Positions 1 through 6,197 of a stretch of 10,640 bases of DNA are shown here, piece after piece. A program made the translations under genes and the position numbers. The stretch lies in contig JALGTI010000097.1 of NCBI GenBank assembly GCA_029821455.1, positions 1-10,640 of the forward strand, given 5' to 3'. The stretch's first letter is position 1, and every line of letters starts with the position of its first letter. This stretch comes from Candidatus Zipacnadia bacterium (GTDB taxonomy: Bacteria > Armatimonadota > Zipacnadia > Zipacnadales > Zipacnadaceae). Under the pieces are notes generated by a model that did no database searches, had not been told where the DNA came from, and was given only the letters and a program-made list of their open reading frames with translations.

Positions 1-219
1 TATCTCGCTATATGCTTGCTCAGCCATTGCCTGGTAGTCGTACGCCGTCCGGCCCGCCGGCCCCAGAACTGCGGCTGTGTAGAACTGAGGCGATTGAGTC
101 AAGACTTGCACCTTGAACTCAGCACCATCAGGTGTCGTTAGCGTTCGTGATGGCAGGCGCTCGCCACAGCCGCACAAACACGTCAGGCAGAGGGCCAACA
201 ACAATCCCCTCGCGCCCAT
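1..219 (-). CDS. Putative lipoprotein, 5' part only (runs off left edge)
   Basis: This is the first 73 codons of a gene that continues beyond the left edge. It is open throughout, from an ATG at 217-219. The start is MGARGLLLALCLTCLCGCGE: a short charged end, a hydrophobic core and a lipobox-like LCGC with Cys18 as the likely lipidated residue. The -2 position is Cys, where Ala, Ser, Thr or Val is usual. A purine-rich GGGAAGAAGAG lies just upstream as a possible ribosome binding site. After the signal peptide the sequence looks like an exported globular protein (LTTPDGAEFKVQVLTQ, then AYDYQAMAEQAYSEI). I do not recognise the family, and the visible part is too short to assign a function. It follows the pseudopilin pair on the same strand after a 242-base spacer that holds two stem-loops, so it may be an independent unit. 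Confidence 0.68.
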   Translation of the reverse strand, partial: MGARGLLLALCLTCLCGCGERLPSRTLTTPDGAEFKVQVLTQSPQFYTAAVLGPAGRTAYDYQAMAEQAYSEI

Positions 220-244
220 AGCTCTTCTTCCCTTTGATGCAGAT

Positions 245-277
245 TGGCAGGCCTGTGTGCAGATCGTGTGCCTGCCA
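245..277 (-). repeat. 8-bp inverted repeat TGGCAGGC/GCCTGCCA
   Basis: TGGCAGGC (245-252) and GCCTGCCA (270-277) are perfect complements separated by 17 bases. They sit between the larger stem-loop and the lipoprotein start. Together the two structures occupy most of the lipoprotein leader. The spacing would also fit a dimeric repressor site. Function unknown. Confidence 0.4.
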
Positions 278-283
278 TATATT

Positions 284-316
284 ACATAACCTCGGATTTG
301 GACTCCGAGGTTATGT
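284..316 (-). promoter_or_regulatory. Perfect 13-bp stem-loop in the lipoprotein leader
   Basis: ACATAACCTCGGA (284-296) and TCCGAGGTTATGT (304-316) are exact reverse complements around a 7-base loop. In the minus direction the stem lies about 145 bases past the pseudopilin stop and about 65 bases before the lipoprotein ATG. No U-tract follows it in that direction, so a simple intrinsic terminator is not supported. A transcription-factor operator, an mRNA-stabilising hairpin or a rho-dependent end are alternatives. The structure is seen directly; its role is inferred. Confidence 0.6.
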
Positions 317-461
317 TGCATAGCTCTGTCAATCTTTTTTCAATCGCGCCGCACCCGCTCAGGGCGGGATGAGGCAGTAGTGATAGCTCCCCCAAGTCCT
401 CTCCGCCCCAAGGCCGTTGCGCTCTGCTTGGCAGGTCGTTGCTGGCCGCTGCCGCCACTGC

Positions 462-1193
462 TCACCAGGCAGGACTCCACCCAGCAATGTCTAGGATATC
501 ATCATGGTTGACCATCGCACCCCAGTGGCTAAGCTGCCCTTCACTTTGCCACTTGGCATGGCCGTCAAGATAGCCCAGGTTACACCCGCCGTTGTGCCGC
601 ATCTCGGGAGTTGCCCAACAGCAGCCCGGGACGTTCCAGGGATTATTTGGATTGCAGGTCCACCAATTATAGTAGTAGTGACTGGGGTCCATAGGCGTCT
701 CAACCCAAAACACACACTCGGCGGGATGCTGAATCTGCGCAATGGGCCAGTACGCCAGCCAGCCACCACCCCACATTTGCTGCAGGCAGTTGTTGTAGCC
801 ATAGGAAGTGTCATGGTATGCAATCACGCTCGTGTCGGCATTGGGGCACCACCAGACTCCGTCGTTGCGGACGTACGGGTCGTATCTACCGTGGCCGCGC
901 CACAGCGCCCCAGTCGTGTCCCACAGCGATGGATCCGTGCAACAATTCTGGTGGAACCAGTCAAGGCCCGGCTGGCCCATGTGATAGGCATACCCTCCGA
1001 AGACCATCTCGTCGTGGTCGCTGGCATACATCAGCACCGCCAAAATGATTTGCTTCATGTTCGACAGGCAGGATGCTTGGTTGGCCTTCTCCTTGGCTCT
1101 GGCGAACACCGGAAACAGGATGGCGGCCAGGATCGCGATAATCGCGATCACCACCAGCAGTTCAATCAGAGTAAAGTGTCGAAGTCTGCGCAT
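462..1193 (-). CDS. Pseudopilin-like H-X9-DG protein, Cys/Trp-rich
   Basis: The protein has 243 residues and is predicted to be an envelope pseudopilin or minor-pilin-like protein. It starts MRRLRHFTLIELLVVIAII, a class III prepilin signal with Glu at +5 of the mature protein and a long hydrophobic helix, followed by FPVFARAKEKA. The C-terminal H-X9-DG motif is His200 to Asp210-Gly211, within HNGGCNLGYLDGH. The residue before the cleavage-site Phe is His, not the canonical Gly. I chose the ATG at 1191-1193 over the one nine bases upstream (1200-1202): it gives the same ATGCGCAGACTT opening as the upstream paralogue, and an AGGG lies nine bases ahead. The middle of the protein is rich in Trp, Tyr and Cys, with two CC pairs. 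It lies 58 bases behind the paralogue with no promoter between, so the two are probably co-transcribed. The substrate or filament it serves is unknown. Confidence 0.88.
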   Translation of the reverse strand: MRRLRHFTLIELLVVIAIIAILAAILFPVFARAKEKANQASCLSNMKQIILAVLMYASDHDEMVFGGYAYHMGQPGLDWFHQNCCTDPSLWDTTGALWRGHGRYDPYVRNDGVWWCPNADTSVIAYHDTSYGYNNCLQQMWGGGWLAYWPIAQIQHPAECVFWVETPMDPSHYYYNWWTCNPNNPWNVPGCCWATPEMRHNGGCNLGYLDGHAKWQSEGQLSHWGAMVNHDDILDIAGWSPAW

Positions 1194-1251
1194 GATAGTC
1201 ATCCCTTTGCTCTTTTTGAGTTGTAAGCCACAACGCCTCCGTGTTATGTCA

Positions 1252-2022
1252 TCACCAGCTCGGGAACCCCCATTCTGGTGGGGGTGGCCAATACAAATTC
1301 GGGGTGCTCCAGGCCGCCTGAGCGCTCAGCCACTTGGCGTGACCATCAAGGAAGGCGAAGTTCGAGCCGCCGTTGTGCGGCCAACTGCTTGAGCCGTGCT
1401 CACCGTTATCCCATGCGCCAATCACCTCCCAATACGGGTCGGTGGCATCGCCGGCGCAACAACCGGCAACCGCCGGCCCTCCGACCCCCTTACACCAGTC
1501 GCGTACGGCACCGGTAAAGCCCGCAAAGCCCCACTCAAAGCAGTAGCCGGGTCCATCGAGCATGATACAGGTTTCAGCAACAGTAGGGATCTGGCCCAGA
1601 TTTACGGCCTTCCACCAGCCGCCGCTAAAAGTGCTGAGCCAACTGAATATGTCGAAGTTAACCGCATAGCTGCACTTGTCCCTCAGCGTGGGGCATTGCC
1701 AGATCTGCAGGTTCATGATATAGGGGTCGAGCAGCCGTGGAATGCCGTAGGGCTCGCCGTACCCCGGGCCACTCTCCCAGATGTACCAGTCGGGCACATG
1801 GTAGTACTGCCACAGCCTCTGATCGTGGTCCGTTGCGTACATGTGGATGGCCGTCGCTATCTGCTTGATGTTGGACAGACAGCTCGTCTGTCGCGCCTTC
1901 TCCCGTGCCCGGGCAAACACCGGGAACAAGATTGCTGCCAGGATCGCGATGATCGCAATCACCACGAGCAGTTCAATTAACGTAAAACCTCGCCTGGAGT
2001 GAGCTTGTCCAAGTCTGCGCAT
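1252..2022 (-). CDS. Pseudopilin-like H-X9-DG protein, Cys/Trp-rich
   Basis: The protein has 256 residues and is paralogous to the gene downstream. The prepilin peptide is canonical: MRRLGQAHSRRG then FTLIELL, with cleavage expected after Gly12 and Glu at +5. The hydrophobic helix is followed by FPVFARAREKARQ, the signature familiar from Armatimonadota-type pseudopilins. The H-X9-DG motif runs from His216 to Asp226-Gly227 (HNGGSNFAFLDGH). The mature part has eight Cys, including a CC pair near residue 188, and a Trp/Pro-rich end (WPPPPEWGFPSW). The start is secure: a perfect AGGAGG lies seven bases upstream (2030-2035), and a strong promoter sits at 2064-2092. Proteins of this class are exported and processed by prepilin peptidase, but their roles in these phyla are mostly uncharacterised. 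It heads a probable two-gene operon. Confidence 0.92.
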   Translation of the reverse strand: MRRLGQAHSRRGFTLIELLVVIAIIAILAAILFPVFARAREKARQTSCLSNIKQIATAIHMYATDHDQRLWQYYHVPDWYIWESGPGYGEPYGIPRLLDPYIMNLQIWQCPTLRDKCSYAVNFDIFSWLSTFSGGWWKAVNLGQIPTVAETCIMLDGPGYCFEWGFAGFTGAVRDWCKGVGGPAVAGCCAGDATDPYWEVIGAWDNGEHGSSSWPHNGGSNFAFLDGHAKWLSAQAAWSTPNLYWPPPPEWGFPSW

Positions 2023-2029
2023 CTCAAAC

Positions 2030-2035
2030 CCTCCT
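2030..2035 (-). promoter_or_regulatory. Strong Shine-Dalgarno of the upstream pseudopilin
   Basis: The minus strand reads AAGAGGAGGG here, with AGGAGG seven bases before the ATG at 2020-2022. This is the best ribosome binding site in the window and fixes the start codon. Confidence 0.8.
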
Positions 2036-2063
2036 CTTAGTTTATTTACAATCTACCAATACT

Positions 2064-2092
2064 AGTCTAGCACAGTTTGCGGGGCGTGTCAA
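2064..2092 (-). promoter_or_regulatory. Sigma70-type promoter for the pseudopilin pair
   Basis: On the minus strand TTGACA (2087-2092) is followed after exactly 17 bases by TAGACT (2064-2069). The -35 matches the consensus perfectly and the -10 matches 4 of 6. Transcription should begin near 2057, leaving a leader of about 35 bases with a perfect AGGAGG. The promoter lies between the beta-propeller stop and the first pseudopilin, so the pair can be expressed independently of the genes upstream. I see no intrinsic terminator between 2093 and 2192, so read-through is also possible. Confidence 0.72.
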
Positions 2093-2192
2093 GCGGTTCC
2101 GCAAAGTTTCTTGGAAAGTTTTTTGAGTAGGCCCCTGGGGCGCTTCCAACGCCTGCGGCAGCCTCGCAATGGACACCTCAAATCCAACAACT

Positions 2193-3755
2193 CTACTCCA
2201 ATTCGGGGATTGCCGATGTCCAGGGCGCCGCCCCGCCTGTCTTGCGCGTCATGGAGACGTCAGGCATCTGGAGCTCGAGCGCGTCAGGCGATGCGATAGT
2301 CTCTGCCAGTTCGTTGGGCGACACTTGAGCGGGCCCGATGACGAGCTCAGGAGTGTTGTAGGTCTTGAGGAACGAGTCATAGAAGCTCGGATCTTTTTGG
2401 GGCAGGAGCACAGGCTTGCAGGCCTTTCCAGCCTCGTCAACGTAGCTCAAGTACAATCGGGAAAAGAAGCCGTCGCGCCGCTTGCTGCTGAACGCGAACC
2501 AGCGGCTGTTACTTGACCACGAATGCCAGGACTCAGCCCACCCGCTGCTGATTTCCAGGCACCGATATTCCCCAGTCTCCAGGTCCATCAGGTACAAGTC
2601 ACTGCTCGGCGAGCTAATCGGAAAGCAGCCATATTCGCACATACAGACTAGCAACAACCTTCCGTCCGGGGAGATCCGGGGCAGCAGAATGCTCAAGCCC
2701 GTCTCGGCGGACGAGAGCACGGTCTCCGGCTCGCCCCACGTGTCAGTCTCAATGTCGTAGCCGATCCGCAGGAGATCATAGCGAACTTCATCATAGTGTT
2801 CGGGCGGGACAGTGTCGCGGTCGGCCCACAGAATGGGGGCGCTACAGAAGTAGAGGTATCGGCCATCGGGTGACCAGGTTGGATAGGTCTCCAAGCGGTC
2901 GGGGTCGGAGATTGCCGGGGTCGTCTTCACCGTTTGAGAGCCGACCTCGTAGTAGACCAAATCGGAGTCGAGGTCGAGTACACCACGCATCTCAACCCCG
3001 GCGAAATGCACGAACTGTGTCACCTTGTTGAGCGAATACGCAACCAGCCGGCCGCTCGGGTGCCAGGAAGTATAGCCAAACTTCGTACCGACCTTAGTGA
3101 CGACACCGTCTTGGCCAATGAGGGTACAGGAAGGATCGGTGTTCGGCCGGATACCAATAGTCATCCTGTCCGTGCGGTTGTTATGAAAGGTGTGGCAGTT
3201 AAGGCAGCCGGTGCCGAAAGATTCGCCGTGCAAGAGAACCGTCTCGTCGTAGCTGCCAAGATCTCGCTGGCAGACCACCATCGGTTCCGCGTAATGCTTG
3301 TACATCAGTTCCATTAACCGATATACCAAGTAACTGTCAATGTCCTCACGCGCGATGGTAATGGTGATCGTGTCAAAGCGATACCAGCGCCTGTCGCGCT
3401 TTCGCACATAAATGTCCCACAACAGATCCTCGCCCCGGTTGCCCTCCAGCAGCTCTTTCCACGGCCCCGGCGGGATCACTATGTTGGGCGACCGGCTCAG
3501 AATGGTGATCCCCTCGCCTGTTGTTGAGTATATATTGACACGATAGTGCGTCCCAGGCTCTTGCACCAAAAAGTTCAATGGCGCGATGTTCGGCGGGATG
3601 ACGGTGTGCGTATAATCAGGGCGGATGTGAGGGAGCCGGTGCACAGCGGCATACTCGGCACTGACAAAGGCAGCCTTGCGTCGCGCAAGACTGACCGCGA
3701 CGATGACAAGAGCCAGTAGCACACACAGCAGAATCAACCACAGACGTCGCTTCAT
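2193..3755 (-). CDS. Membrane-anchored TolB/PD40 beta-propeller with CXXCH heme site
   Basis: The protein has 520 residues. It begins MKRRLWLILLCVLLALVIVA, an N-terminal anchor or signal, so the rest should face the periplasm. Cys184-Leu-Asn-Cys187-His188 (3192-3206) is a classical CXXCH covalent heme site. Downstream are TolB/PD40-type blade motifs: WHPSGRLVAYS (about 231-241), WSPDGRYLYFCSA (294-306), ISPDGRLLLV (361-370) and WSSNSRWFAFSS (413-424). I recognise the overall pattern from TolB-like proteins of Bacteroidota annotated as cytochrome c biosynthesis proteins. The one heme site and the propeller suggest an electron-transfer or redox-sensing protein rather than a Tol-Pal component. 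Its ATG overlaps the stop of the upstream membrane gene (ATGA), which implies coupled translation and joint function. Heme attachment would need a cytochrome c synthetase such as the ResB-CcsA protein in this window. A distal axial ligand cannot be identified from the sequence alone. Confidence 0.82.
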   Translation of the reverse strand: MKRRLWLILLCVLLALVIVAVSLARRKAAFVSAEYAAVHRLPHIRPDYTHTVIPPNIAPLNFLVQEPGTHYRVNIYSTTGEGITILSRSPNIVIPPGPWKELLEGNRGEDLLWDIYVRKRDRRWYRFDTITITIAREDIDSYLVYRLMELMYKHYAEPMVVCQRDLGSYDETVLLHGESFGTGCLNCHTFHNNRTDRMTIGIRPNTDPSCTLIGQDGVVTKVGTKFGYTSWHPSGRLVAYSLNKVTQFVHFAGVEMRGVLDLDSDLVYYEVGSQTVKTTPAISDPDRLETYPTWSPDGRYLYFCSAPILWADRDTVPPEHYDEVRYDLLRIGYDIETDTWGEPETVLSSAETGLSILLPRISPDGRLLLVCMCEYGCFPISSPSSDLYLMDLETGEYRCLEISSGWAESWHSWSSNSRWFAFSSKRRDGFFSRLYLSYVDEAGKACKPVLLPQKDPSFYDSFLKTYNTPELVIGPAQVSPNELAETIASPDALELQMPDVSMTRKTGGAAPWTSAIPELE

Positions 3756-5836
3756 CGGGGTGTCACCCCCGACGCTCCAAAGAAGTAGTAGAAGAAATAC
3801 GTATCACCGAACTGTTGCGCAAGTGCTTCCCAGGCCCCGCGTCTGTCAGCCACATCGAAGAACGGAGCTAACGTTTGGCAGAACTCGCGATACGCCTGAC
3901 GCGTTTGAGGGCTGATCTGCCGGCCATGCAGGGCGACTTTCTGGCCCGAAATGCTCTCATAAATAAGGATCGCCTCCTGGTAGTGCCGGGGGATATCGGG
4001 ATAGTCAAAACCATCCAGGCGCTCGAGTTCTTCAACGAGCTTATCGAGCCTCCAGTTCAAGAGATGAAACGCCATTTCGTATTCGAAGGCCATTCGATTG
4101 TGCCTGTTACTGTGCAGAAGCTCATCGAATTCATCCTGTAAGGACCGCAGCAAGAACCCCGGCTGCTGGATAGTGGCGATAGACTCTCTCACAGGCATAA
4201 CCGAGCGGATGTGCCGAATCTGTGGGTCTGTAGACCAGAGAGGGTCGGCCTGCAGACGGCGCAGAGCATCTTTGGCCCAGTCGCCGTAGTACATGTAGCC
4301 GCTCAGCGCGCGCAAGAAGACTCTGGCGGCTTCAGTCTGTCCTTTGACGATGTTTATCAGCGCGAGCCGCTTGAGGATTAGTGGATGGTGGCCGAAGATC
4401 GCCAGGGCATTGCGAGCCTCGTGCTCTGCCTGGTTGACCATCCCGAGTTCAAGACTCAGATCGCCAAGCTGAAAAAAGTATGACGGGCGCCAGTCGAACG
4501 GTAGCATGGAAGGCGACTCGATGATTTCGACTGTCTCGATATCCAGCGGCACTACCCGCTTGATGTTGCGGTCGACCCGCTTGCTGATCCGGCCCCAGCT
4601 AAGCATAAAGCCTACACGGTGTTGAGGGTAAGAGAACATCTCGTAGGGGAGCTCCCCCGTTTCGTACAGGGCCCGGGTGACGGCGTGCATGCTCGCAGGA
4701 GTATGCCGGTCGCGGCGGAGACGGCCCGCCTCCTGCAATACCTGCGGCCACATCTCCTGGCCTGCAAACCCGGTTATCCGGAGCAGCGTCCTATTACTAC
4801 TGTCGAATGAAAGCAGGACAGCGAGGGCAGCGGCGACGAGCACAAGCCCCAACTCAAAGACCCGTTTGCTCTTCAGCTTGCGCAAGCCTGCCAAGACCAT
4901 CCGTGTGCGGGAGGGCTTCGCCTTTGCGGTTGACGGGGCTCCGCAAGGAGATTGGGCACCGCGAGATGACGCGGCGGTTTGGGTCATCGGTTCTGGGCCG
5001 ATGGGACTACGCTGCTTCCTGGCGTCGGCCACCCGCACCCAAACTGTTCCCCCCAGAGCGGCCAACAGTAGGAAAACATAAAGGCTAAGAACAGTCAGCT
5101 CCCCTGTGGCCTCGATACTCTGGCGCAAGGCCAAAAGACGAGCGCAAGCATCAACCAGAGGGACGTCGAAGACGAATGTGCCAACGGCGCAGGGGATGAC
5201 CTCGGCAAATAGGAGATAGCACAAGCCGAGGAGCCGCCCCTGCTTGCTCCGGAGCTCGAAGACCGCGCAAAGCAGTGGATAAAGAAGGTACGCCCCGCCC
5301 GCCAGGTAGTATAGTGGCCCAGACAATGCCAGGAAAACGGCGAGGCGGACCGCGCTGCTGCGGTGGGCTGTCCGCACGTAAACACAAACTGCCAGGAGCG
5401 CGACCAGTAGCGCCACAAGCATGCTTAGTTGATGGCTGTAGTGACTGCATAGAATCAGCACCAGAATCCCCGGGACAAAGCGCACCACGGGAACCCGCGC
5501 GCCGACCACAGCCGTCATGAAAGTGTTCGTGGTCAAGCCCAGGAGAGCAGCGACGGTGGTGATGATCAGAGCGCCGGCCCACGGGTAGTAATAGCACTGG
5601 GACAGGAGCGCTGACAAGTACTCGACCGGCCCACCGGGGCGAAGGAGCAAGTCCATGAGAAAGGACGGACTCCGTGAGAATGTTGGAAACAAGAATGTTC
5701 CCACACCGTGAAACAGCAGACTGGGGTCAACCCACAGCCAAACATACAGATAGAACATGAGGAAGAACACAACGAAATGAAAGGTTGGCCAAATGTGGTT
5801 TGGGCTCGCCTTTCCCATCGGACGTGTCGTCGTCAT
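3752..5836 (-). CDS. Polytopic membrane protein with TPR-like C-terminal half, DUF6057-like
   Basis: The protein has 694 residues from the ATG at 5834-5836, chosen because GGAG lies six bases upstream (5843-5846). A TTG at 5891-5893 would add 19 Arg-rich residues with no support. The N-terminal 270 residues contain about eight hydrophobic segments. A polar Pro/Ser/Ala-rich loop (about 271-315) follows, then a final membrane span (about 327-344), then roughly 350 soluble residues. The soluble part has a helical-repeat look around 451-525 (FQLGDLSLELGMVNQAEHEA). It also has a segment, NRMAFEYEMAFHLLNWRLDK then DYPDIPRHYQEAILIY, that I associate with DUF6057 proteins of Bacteroidota. Their function is unknown. 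The stop overlaps the start of the heme-propeller gene by four bases (ATGA), so the two products probably form one membrane module. A promoter lies about 110 bases upstream. Confidence 0.8.
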   Translation of the reverse strand: MTTTRPMGKASPNHIWPTFHFVVFFLMFYLYVWLWVDPSLLFHGVGTFLFPTFSRSPSFLMDLLLRPGGPVEYLSALLSQCYYYPWAGALIITTVAALLGLTTNTFMTAVVGARVPVVRFVPGILVLILCSHYSHQLSMLVALLVALLAVCVYVRTAHRSSAVRLAVFLALSGPLYYLAGGAYLLYPLLCAVFELRSKQGRLLGLCYLLFAEVIPCAVGTFVFDVPLVDACARLLALRQSIEATGELTVLSLYVFLLLAALGGTVWVRVADARKQRSPIGPEPMTQTAASSRGAQSPCGAPSTAKAKPSRTRMVLAGLRKLKSKRVFELGLVLVAAALAVLLSFDSSNRTLLRITGFAGQEMWPQVLQEAGRLRRDRHTPASMHAVTRALYETGELPYEMFSYPQHRVGFMLSWGRISKRVDRNIKRVVPLDIETVEIIESPSMLPFDWRPSYFFQLGDLSLELGMVNQAEHEARNALAIFGHHPLILKRLALINIVKGQTEAARVFLRALSGYMYYGDWAKDALRRLQADPLWSTDPQIRHIRSVMPVRESIATIQQPGFLLRSLQDEFDELLHSNRHNRMAFEYEMAFHLLNWRLDKLVEELERLDGFDYPDIPRHYQEAILIYESISGQKVALHGRQISPQTRQAYREFCQTLAPFFDVADRRGAWEALAQQFGDTYFFYYFFGASGVTPR
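3756..3771 (-). promoter_or_regulatory. Hairpin over the ribosome binding site of the propeller gene
   Basis: On the minus strand CGGGG-GTGACA-CCCCG abuts the ATG of the propeller gene. The 5-bp GC stem contains the only plausible Shine-Dalgarno (GGGGGTGA). It lies inside the last codons of the upstream gene, so a ribosome finishing that gene would melt it. With the ATGA overlap this fits obligate translational coupling. The structure is seen; the regulatory role is inferred. Confidence 0.4.
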
Positions 5837-5936
5837 TTCGGTCTCCGCGCGCTCACGCCGCTGACCGCGCCGAAATCCTCCGCGTGGCCCCAAAGGTTAA
5901 GACTATCGCCTCGGAACCTCTCGCATGGATACCAAC

Positions 5937-6185
5937 TTATCTTCGAATCATAACATCGTCTAGTCGATACGTCAATTCGTCGGTGGCCAGCGGCAGCGGG
6001 TCGCCTGGCACTTGGCCCGCCTTGTTCACAAAGCTCGAGAGAGAGGGAATGCGCAGGAGCAGCGAAATAGCGTGGTGGCAAGCAATGGTGCCGCCGCAGG
6101 CCGCTTCTACCTTGAATACAGAGTGTGCCGTCCAGAGCTGCTTCCTCTTCTGCCACAGCGGCGCCCTGGATGACGTTATACTCAC
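5937..6185 (-). CDS. Doubtful small ORF, hypothetical, or gene remnant
   Basis: The ORF has 82 codons starting at a GTG, with no ribosome binding site. It begins 12 bases after the RidA-like stop codon. The middle has GC-rich third positions like the neighbouring genes and reads plausibly (EAACGGTIACHHAISLLLRI, then VPGDPLPLATDELTYRLDD), with closely placed Cys and His residues. I do not recognise a family. The predicted promoter of the next operon covers its final codons. It could be a real small gene, the remnant of a longer one, or chance. Confidence 0.25.
   Translation of the reverse strand: MSITSSRAPLWQKRKQLWTAHSVFKVEAACGGTIACHHAISLLLRIPSLSSFVNKAGQVPGDPLPLATDELTYRLDDVMIRR
5947..5975 (-). 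promoter_or_regulatory. Sigma70-type promoter for the DUF6057-propeller unit
   Basis: On the minus strand TTGACG (5970-5975) and TATGAT (5947-5952) are separated by exactly 17 bases. Each hexamer matches the consensus at 5 of 6. Transcription would start near 5940, giving a leader of about 100 bases before the ATG at 5836. It lies in the last codons of the doubtful ORF 5937-6185, which weakens the case for that ORF or implies overlapping use. It separates this unit from the RidA-like gene upstream. Confidence 0.68.
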
Positions 6186-6197
6186 ACAGCGATGCGC

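Larger units (their letters stand above)
220..461. other. Intergenic spacer with two stem-loops, no gene seen
   Basis: No convincing ORF lies here on either strand. The spacer separates the stop of the left pseudopilin gene from the start of the lipoprotein gene. It holds a perfect 13-bp stem-loop (284-316) and an 8-bp inverted repeat (245-277). A perfect TTGACA hexamer on the minus strand (327-332) has no acceptable -10 at 15-19 bases. A T6 run at 335-340 on the plus strand is too far from the stem to make a standard intrinsic terminator, and there is no plus-strand gene for it to serve. Confidence 0.6.
5837..6197. other. Spacer between RidA-like gene and membrane-protein gene
   Basis: This stretch of 361 bases has no confident gene. 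It contains the promoter at 5947-5975 and a weak 82-codon minus-strand ORF (5937-6185). The last 57 bases before 5837 can be read as an Arg/Gly-rich extension of the membrane protein, but only from a TTG without a ribosome binding site. I see no intrinsic terminator after the RidA-like stop codon. Confidence 0.5.

Noticed and set aside
327..332. Perfect TTGACA on the minus strand as a promoter for the lipoprotein
   Set aside because: No -10-like hexamer occurs 15-19 bases downstream; that space is filled by the GC-rich part of the stem-loop.
284..340. Plus-strand intrinsic terminator (stem plus T6 run)
   Set aside because: The T-run begins 18 bases after the stem and no gene on the plus strand leads into it.
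504..1226. 240-codon plus-strand ORF
   Set aside because: It is antisense to the left pseudopilin, whose product has clear family motifs. The plus-strand product is low in recognisable structure and has no ribosome binding site.
1396..1980. 194-codon plus-strand ORF
   Set aside because: It lies opposite the second pseudopilin and only mirrors its codon pattern; no domain is recognisable.
5837..5893. TTG start extending the membrane protein by 19 residues
   Set aside because: The extension is Arg/Gly-rich and has no ribosome binding site, whereas the ATG at 5834-5836 has GGAG six bases upstream.
5833..6156. 107-codon minus-strand ORF in another frame of the spacer
   Set aside because: Its product is Arg- and Pro-rich frame-shadow sequence, and it overlaps the well-placed start of the membrane-protein gene.
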